Shown here: one piece after another, positions 7,567 to 10,773 of the stretch
Numbering within the stretch: the stretch's first letter is position 1
Layout: each line of letters starts with the position of its first letter
NCBI GenBank assembly: GCA_041670885.1
Contig: JBAXYJ010000090.1
Span: forward strand, 1 to 10,773
Length of the DNA: 10,773 nucleotides
Source: JAJBWD01 sp041670885
GTDB lineage: Bacteria > Bacillota > Clostridia > Clostridiales > Clostridiaceae
Direction: 5' to 3'
Notes under the pieces: model-generated
Databases searched by the model: none
The model's input: only the letters and a program-made list of their open reading frames with translations
What the model was told of the DNA's origin: nothing
Program-made: the position numbers and the translations under genes

Positions 7567-8197
7567 AAATCTTATTCTTGAAGACTTTATTGATAAGCTT
7601 AGCTCGAAATCACCGGCTCCGGGAGGAGGAAGCGCGGCCTCTCTTTCAGCCGCCCTGGCAAGCAGCCTTACATCAATGGTCTATAATTTAACTATTGGTA
7701 AAAAATCCTATGATTTATTAGAGGAAGATGTTAAAAAAAGTATAGAAAATGGATTAAAAACAGAAAATGAGAATAAGCTCCAATTTCTGGATTATATTGA
7801 TAAGGATGCAGATGCATTTTTAAGCCTTATGTCAGCATTCCATCTTCCAAAATCCAGTGAAGAGGAAATAAAGCACAGACAGGAAAAGATAACAGAAAAA
7901 ACTATAGCAGCTTTGGAGGTGCCGCTTAATTTAGCAGAAAAAGCCTTTGGTGTTTATGATAATGTGCTTTTAGCTTCCAAATATGGAAATTTAAATGCTG
8001 TATCTGATGCAGGAGTAGCAGCGTTAATGCTGCAAGCCGCCATTGAAGGGGCAATTCTTAATGTAAAAATAAATTTATCTTCAATTAAAGATGATAAATA
8101 TAAAAAAGATATAATGGAAAAATGCGAATTTATATTATCAGAAGGAATAAAAAAGAAAGAAGAAATATTAAAGGAAGTAAATAAAAAAATAGAGTAA
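7559..8197 (+). CDS. fchA: formimidoyltetrahydrofolate cyclodeaminase
   Basis: Converts 5-formimino-THF to 5,10-methenyl-THF with release of ammonia, completing the folate branch of histidine degradation. The family signature SKSPAPGGGSAASLSAALASSL (16-37) is present, as are the helical YDLLEEDVKK stretch, the DKDADAFLSLMSAFHLPK region (80-97) and SKYGNLNAVSDAGVAALMLQAA (140-161). The length of 212 aa matches stand-alone FchA proteins, such as those of purinolytic clostridia, rather than fused FTCD. ATG at 7559 lies inside hutI in another frame, seven bases after AAAGGAG (7545-7551). It is expected to be a soluble, all-helical oligomer. Purine fermentation also uses this enzyme, but the neighbours assign it to histidine use. 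Confidence 0.94.
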   Translation: MLKNLILEDFIDKLSSKSPAPGGGSAASLSAALASSLTSMVYNLTIGKKSYDLLEEDVKKSIENGLKTENENKLQFLDYIDKDADAFLSLMSAFHLPKSSEEEIKHRQEKITEKTIAALEVPLNLAEKAFGVYDNVLLASKYGNLNAVSDAGVAALMLQAAIEGAILNVKINLSSIKDDKYKKDIMEKCEFILSEGIKKKEEILKEVNKKIE

Positions 8198-8211
8198 GCA
8201 AAGAGGTAATT

Positions 8212-9073
8212 ATGGGGGATAAAAAAATTAAAAAGGCAGTGAGCCTGGAAACTTTTATATTCTTATTAATTTTTATCTTATTTTTTACTTTTATCGGAAG
8301 CAGAATGGGCACTGTAAATATGTTAAACACACTAATGAAAACTGCTCATATGCTTCTTCTGGATACTGTATTTTTTATTATGGCTTTAGCTGTCATAGCA
8401 GGGGCCATAGCAGCACTCCTGTCAGAATTTGGAGTTATAGCTCTTATTAATAAAATGCTTTCTCCTCTGATTAAACCAATTTTTGATTTACCCGGAGCCT
8501 CGGTAGTTGGAATTGTAACGACTTATCTTTCCGATAATCCTGCCATACTTACTTTGGCAAATGACTCAGGCTTTAGGAAATACTTTAAGAAATATCAGAT
8601 TCCTGCCCTTACTAATTTAGGGACAGCTTATGGTATGGGTCTTATAGTAACTACATTTATGATGGCTCAAAAGTCACCGGTAGGGGAAAACTTTATAAAG
8701 GCTGCATTAATCGGAAATCTGGCAGGAAGTGATAGTAAATCTTCCATATATAGGTGACAAGCTGTCCTTTATAATAAGACCATTATTTGGCTTTAAAAAT
8801 TCCCAGGCAATAGCTTTTCCAATAACATCTTTGGGAGCAGTTGGAGCTGCTATCAGCCTGGTGCCTACATTGCTTAAGAATAATCTGATAGGCGGAAATG
8901 AAATAGCTGTTTTTACCGCCATGGGTATGTGCTGGAGCGGATATTTGAGCACTCATGTGGCAATGATGGACTCATTAAACTGCCGTGATCTTACAGGAAA
9001 AGCAATTTTCAGCCATACAATAGGAGGACTTTCAGCAGGCATAGCAGCCCATTTCATTTATATGATATTTTAG
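8212..9073 (+). pseudogene. nucleoside-recognition/GATE-type membrane protein, split by a frameshift
   Basis: Two overlapping frames together make one integral membrane protein of about 287 aa. The first (8212-8757) gives hydrophobic segments at about 15-30 and 47-78 and the gate-like stretch GASVVGIVTTYLSDNPAILTLAND. It is good protein up to AALIGNLAG (Gly172, codon 8725-8727), then ends in the unrelated tail SDSKSSIYR. The homologous remainder continues one base over, from 8729 to 9073 (VIVNLPYIGDKL... to AHFIYMIF). Adding a lost GT (GGAAGTGTGATA instead of GGAAGTGATA) would restore Gly-Ser-Val-Ile-Val. No slippery heptamer is seen, so a mutation or a sequencing error is more likely than programmed frameshifting. 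The C-terminal frame has only a GTG (8729) with a badly spaced SD. As the last hut gene it is a candidate histidine, urocanate or product transporter, but this is inference; the family is poorly characterised. Confidence 0.75.
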
Positions 9074-9137
9074 GGTTATGGTTTTAGAGTTCACCTAGAG
9101 ATTTAAAACTATAACCTCTTTCTTTCCATTTTTTTAT
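9074..9137 (+). terminator. hairpin terminator at the end of the hut operon
   Basis: GGTTATGGTTTTA (9074-9086) pairs with TAAAACTATAACC (9104-9116), 13 pairs including one G-U wobble, starting directly after the stop of the membrane protein. A pyrimidine-rich, T-rich stretch follows (9117-9137). The right arm lies inside the 3' coding end of the convergent deacetylase gene, whose stop codon (9084-9086) is in the left arm. On the opposite strand no U-run follows the stem, so it is probably a terminator mainly for the hut transcript. Confidence 0.6.
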
Positions 9138-9893
9138 TACCTGATCTAATATTTCTGTATTAGTATTTGATACTGCATGAAAAAGATATATGCCTCCAGG
9201 ATGGGTTCTGTACATGATTTTTTTCACAGCATATTCTTTAGAAGGCTGTTTTTTTATATCCCAATCTGCATAGGCAAAACTCCAGAATATAGTTTTATAT
9301 CCTAATTTACTAGTTAAATATAATGAATACTCACTATACTTTCCCATAGGAGGCCTGAAAAATTTAGGCATTGGTTTTCCGGTCAGCTTATAAAATTCAT
9401 CTTCACATATAGTAAGCTCTTTATTAAATTTATCTGTATCATATATCTTTGCCATTGATGGGTGATGGGCAGAATGATTGCATACCAGATGACCTTCTTC
9501 AACCATTCTTAAGATCAAATCATTGCTGGTCTTTATATAGGGTGCTGTCACAAAAAATGCTGCTTTAACATTATTTTCCTTTAAAATATCAAGGATTTTG
9601 CTGGTGTTGCCATTTTCGTAGCCTTCATCAAAGGTAAGATAAATATATTTTTGACTTGTATCTCCAAGATAATAGCTATTATATTTATTTATTATATCAA
9701 GCACTTCTTTTGGTTCTGTTGATGGAGTCTCATCGGTTCTTATCTGATAAAACCAATTTCTTTCTGCTTTAGACAAACTTTCAGTATCAGCATGATTAAA
9801 GTTGTTAACTTCTACTGCATTTTGTTTATCTGAAGGACTGGAACAGGATGATAATAGTATTGGAATTAAGAGAATTACCAATAATTTTTTCAT
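9084..9893 (-). CDS. pdaA: PdaA-type polysaccharide deacetylase, predicted lipoprotein
   Basis: A NodB-fold (CE4) de-N-acetylase closest in pattern to B. subtilis PdaA, which removes the acetyl group from muramic acid during formation of muramic delta-lactam in the spore cortex. Motif 1 is TFDEGYENG (87-95): Asp89 is the likely base, and the usual second Asp is Glu (Asn in B. subtilis PdaA). Metal ligands are His140 and His144 (CNHSAHHPS), and motif 3 is FFRPPMGKYSEY (178-189). WSFAYADWDIKKQ (204-216) and YLFHAVSNT (236-244) are typical of PdaA. The N-terminus (1-17) is a signal peptide with lipobox LSSC, so the protein is probably anchored outside the membrane by Cys17; the region 18-45 is a linker. 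SD GGAGG lies about seven bases before ATG. It is convergent with hut and divergent from the methyltransferase gene. Cortex function is inferred from the family match. Confidence 0.92.
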   Translation of the reverse strand: MKKLLVILLIPILLSSCSSPSDKQNAVEVNNFNHADTESLSKAERNWFYQIRTDETPSTEPKEVLDIINKYNSYYLGDTSQKYIYLTFDEGYENGNTSKILDILKENNVKAAFFVTAPYIKTSNDLILRMVEEGHLVCNHSAHHPSMAKIYDTDKFNKELTICEDEFYKLTGKPMPKFFRPPMGKYSEYSLYLTSKLGYKTIFWSFAYADWDIKKQPSKEYAVKKIMYRTHPGGIYLFHAVSNTNTEILDQVIKKWKERGYSFKSLGEL

Positions 9894-9917
9894 AATCTGG
9901 CCTCCATATGCTATACT
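9889..9917 (+). promoter_or_regulatory. candidate sigma-A promoter of the DNA methyltransferase gene
   Basis: TTCATA (9889-9894) and TATACT (9912-9917) are 17 bases apart, and TG-C precedes the -10 (9909-9911), forming an extended -10 element. Transcription would start near 9924, about 19 bases before the ATG at 9943 and just ahead of its SD. The promoter overlaps the start codon and ribosome-binding site of pdaA on the opposite strand. Confidence 0.5.
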
Positions 9918-9938
9918 GGGATTAAGGTTAAAGGGGGA

Positions 9939-9945
9939 TATTATG
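9939..9945 (-). promoter_or_regulatory. possible forespore sigma (F/G) -10 box for pdaA
   Basis: On the minus strand this reads CATAATA, which fits the CATnnTA -10 pattern of sigma-F and sigma-G promoters. It would place the pdaA transcript start near 9932, with SD GGAGG about 25-30 bases further on. A recognisable -35 at the proper distance is not clear, so the call is weak. It would overlap the methyltransferase start codon. Confidence 0.25.
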
Positions 9946-10773
9946 TTTGATTATTTAGCAAATGATGTAAATGATTTATTTAATATTTTAAATGAACATA
10001 TTGATAGTATGTTCAAAATAACAGCAATTATTAATTTTAAAAATAAATATAAAATAAAAAGAAATGAAAAGATAGGTGAATTCTGCACCGAGCATATGGA
10101 AAACAGGGAAAGAGGAGCAGTTTTTACGCCTATTGAAATTGCAGATTACCTGATAATAAATTCTATTAAAGCTTCTGATATCATTAAAAACCCATTTATT
10201 AAAATTCTTGATCCCTGCTGTGGCAGCGGAAATATATTAATCCCTTTATTTCTATATTTAAAGGATATTTATAGAAATAATATACAGGCTGTTAATAGCT
10301 CTAACTGCCTTAATTTAAGACTTCAGGATATAGAAAGACATATAATAGATAATAATATTTTTGGCTTTGATTTAGATGAATTTTCATTAAAAATACTTAA
10401 GATAGATCTTTTTTCTGTTTCATATTATATAAATGAAGAAAACATAAGAGAAAGAGATTATTTATTATCAGAAGAAGAGGGAAAATTTCATATGATAATT
10501 GGAAATCCTCCCTATATAGGACACAAGACTGTATCATCCCAGTATTCCAGGATATTAAAGAGTAAATATACTATATATAAGGACAAGGGAGATGTTTCCT
10601 ACTGCTTTTTTGAAAAAGCGCTGCAGGATATGGTAAATGGAGGAAAGCTTACATATATTACCTCCAGGTATTTTATTGAAGCACCCAGCGGAGAAATACT
10701 GAGAAGACTAATTTATGAGCAGTTTTCCATAGAAAAAATTGTTGATTTCTATGGATTCAGACCTTTTAAAGGA
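9943..10773 (+). CDS. N6-adenine DNA methyltransferase, CamA/Eco57I-like, 3' end outside the window
   Basis: The first 277 residues of a class I, S-adenosylmethionine-dependent DNA methyltransferase, open to the window edge. ATG follows GGGGGA (9933-9938) at four to five bases. After an N-terminal extension of about 55 residues come RGAVFTPIEIADYLI (57-71, motif X), KILDPCCGSGNIL (87-99, motif I, SAM binding), IFGFDLDEFSLKIL (139-152, motif II acidic pocket) and MIIGNPPYIGHK (184-195), with the catalytic NPPY motif of adenine-N6 enzymes. Then follow KSKYTIYKDKGDVSYCFFEKAL and ITSRYFIEAPSGEILR. From memory, this order and the phrases NPPYIGHK, YKDK-D, RYF-E--SG and EIVDF resemble C. difficile CamA, a solitary CAAAAA-specific methylase needed for normal sporulation. 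The missing C-terminal half would hold the target-recognition domain. No restriction gene is visible in this window. A type IIG or other Eco57I-like restriction-modification protein remains possible. Confidence 0.9.
   Translation, partial: MFDYLANDVNDLFNILNEHIDSMFKITAIINFKNKYKIKRNEKIGEFCTEHMENRERGAVFTPIEIADYLIINSIKASDIIKNPFIKILDPCCGSGNILIPLFLYLKDIYRNNIQAVNSSNCLNLRLQDIERHIIDNNIFGFDLDEFSLKILKIDLFSVSYYINEENIRERDYLLSEEEGKFHMIIGNPPYIGHKTVSSQYSRILKSKYTIYKDKGDVSYCFFEKALQDMVNGGKLTYITSRYFIEAPSGEILRRLIYEQFSIEKIVDFYGFRPFKG

Noticed and set aside
8720..8760. Programmed ribosomal frameshifting in the membrane protein gene
   Set aside because: There is no X XXY YYZ heptamer, no obvious internal SD-plus-hairpin arrangement, and the family is not known to use recoding. 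A two-base loss in a GT repeat is simpler.

Overview
The window is AT-rich DNA, with codons dominated by A/T third positions, A-rich purine Shine-Dalgarno (SD) sequences and several TTG/GTG starts. It looks like the chromosome of an anaerobic, spore-forming Firmicute close to Clostridium. Supporting points are a PdaA-type spore-cortex deacetylase, a folate-linked histidine fermentation operon and a CodY-like operator. The species cannot be named from the sequence alone.

Region 1 (1-2995) holds three consecutive glycosyltransferases on the + strand: a GT4-type enzyme, a GT2-type enzyme and a WecG/TagA/CpsF-type enzyme. It looks like the 3' end, or a small separate unit, of a cell-surface polysaccharide or wall-teichoic-acid-like locus. 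Its leader (1-217) holds two possible promoters and a small palindrome. Region 2 (2996-3159) is noncoding and contains a nested inverted repeat of about 102 bp that does not look like an ordinary terminator. Region 3 (3160-3740) is a stand-alone small nitroreductase with its own intrinsic terminator.

Region 4 (3741-9137) is a histidine-degradation operon: hutH, ftcD, hutI, fchA and a nucleoside-recognition/GATE-type membrane protein. It has a sigma-A-like promoter overlapped by two CodY-like motifs and ends at a hairpin. HutH makes urocanate. HutI opens imidazolonepropionate to formiminoglutamate (FIGLU). FtcD moves the formimino group to tetrahydrofolate, releasing glutamate, and FchA cyclises it to methenyl-THF plus ammonia. 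Urocanase (hutU), needed between HutH and HutI, is absent from this apparently complete transcription unit. The membrane protein gene is split by a frameshift near 8728.

Region 5 (9084-10773) has pdaA on the - strand, convergent with the hut operon. Divergent from it, only 49 bp away, is the start of a large N6-adenine DNA methyltransferase gene that runs off the window. From memory this methyltransferase resembles the CamA-type orphan enzyme linked to sporulation in Clostridioides difficile, and its pairing with a sporulation gene is the most notable feature here.
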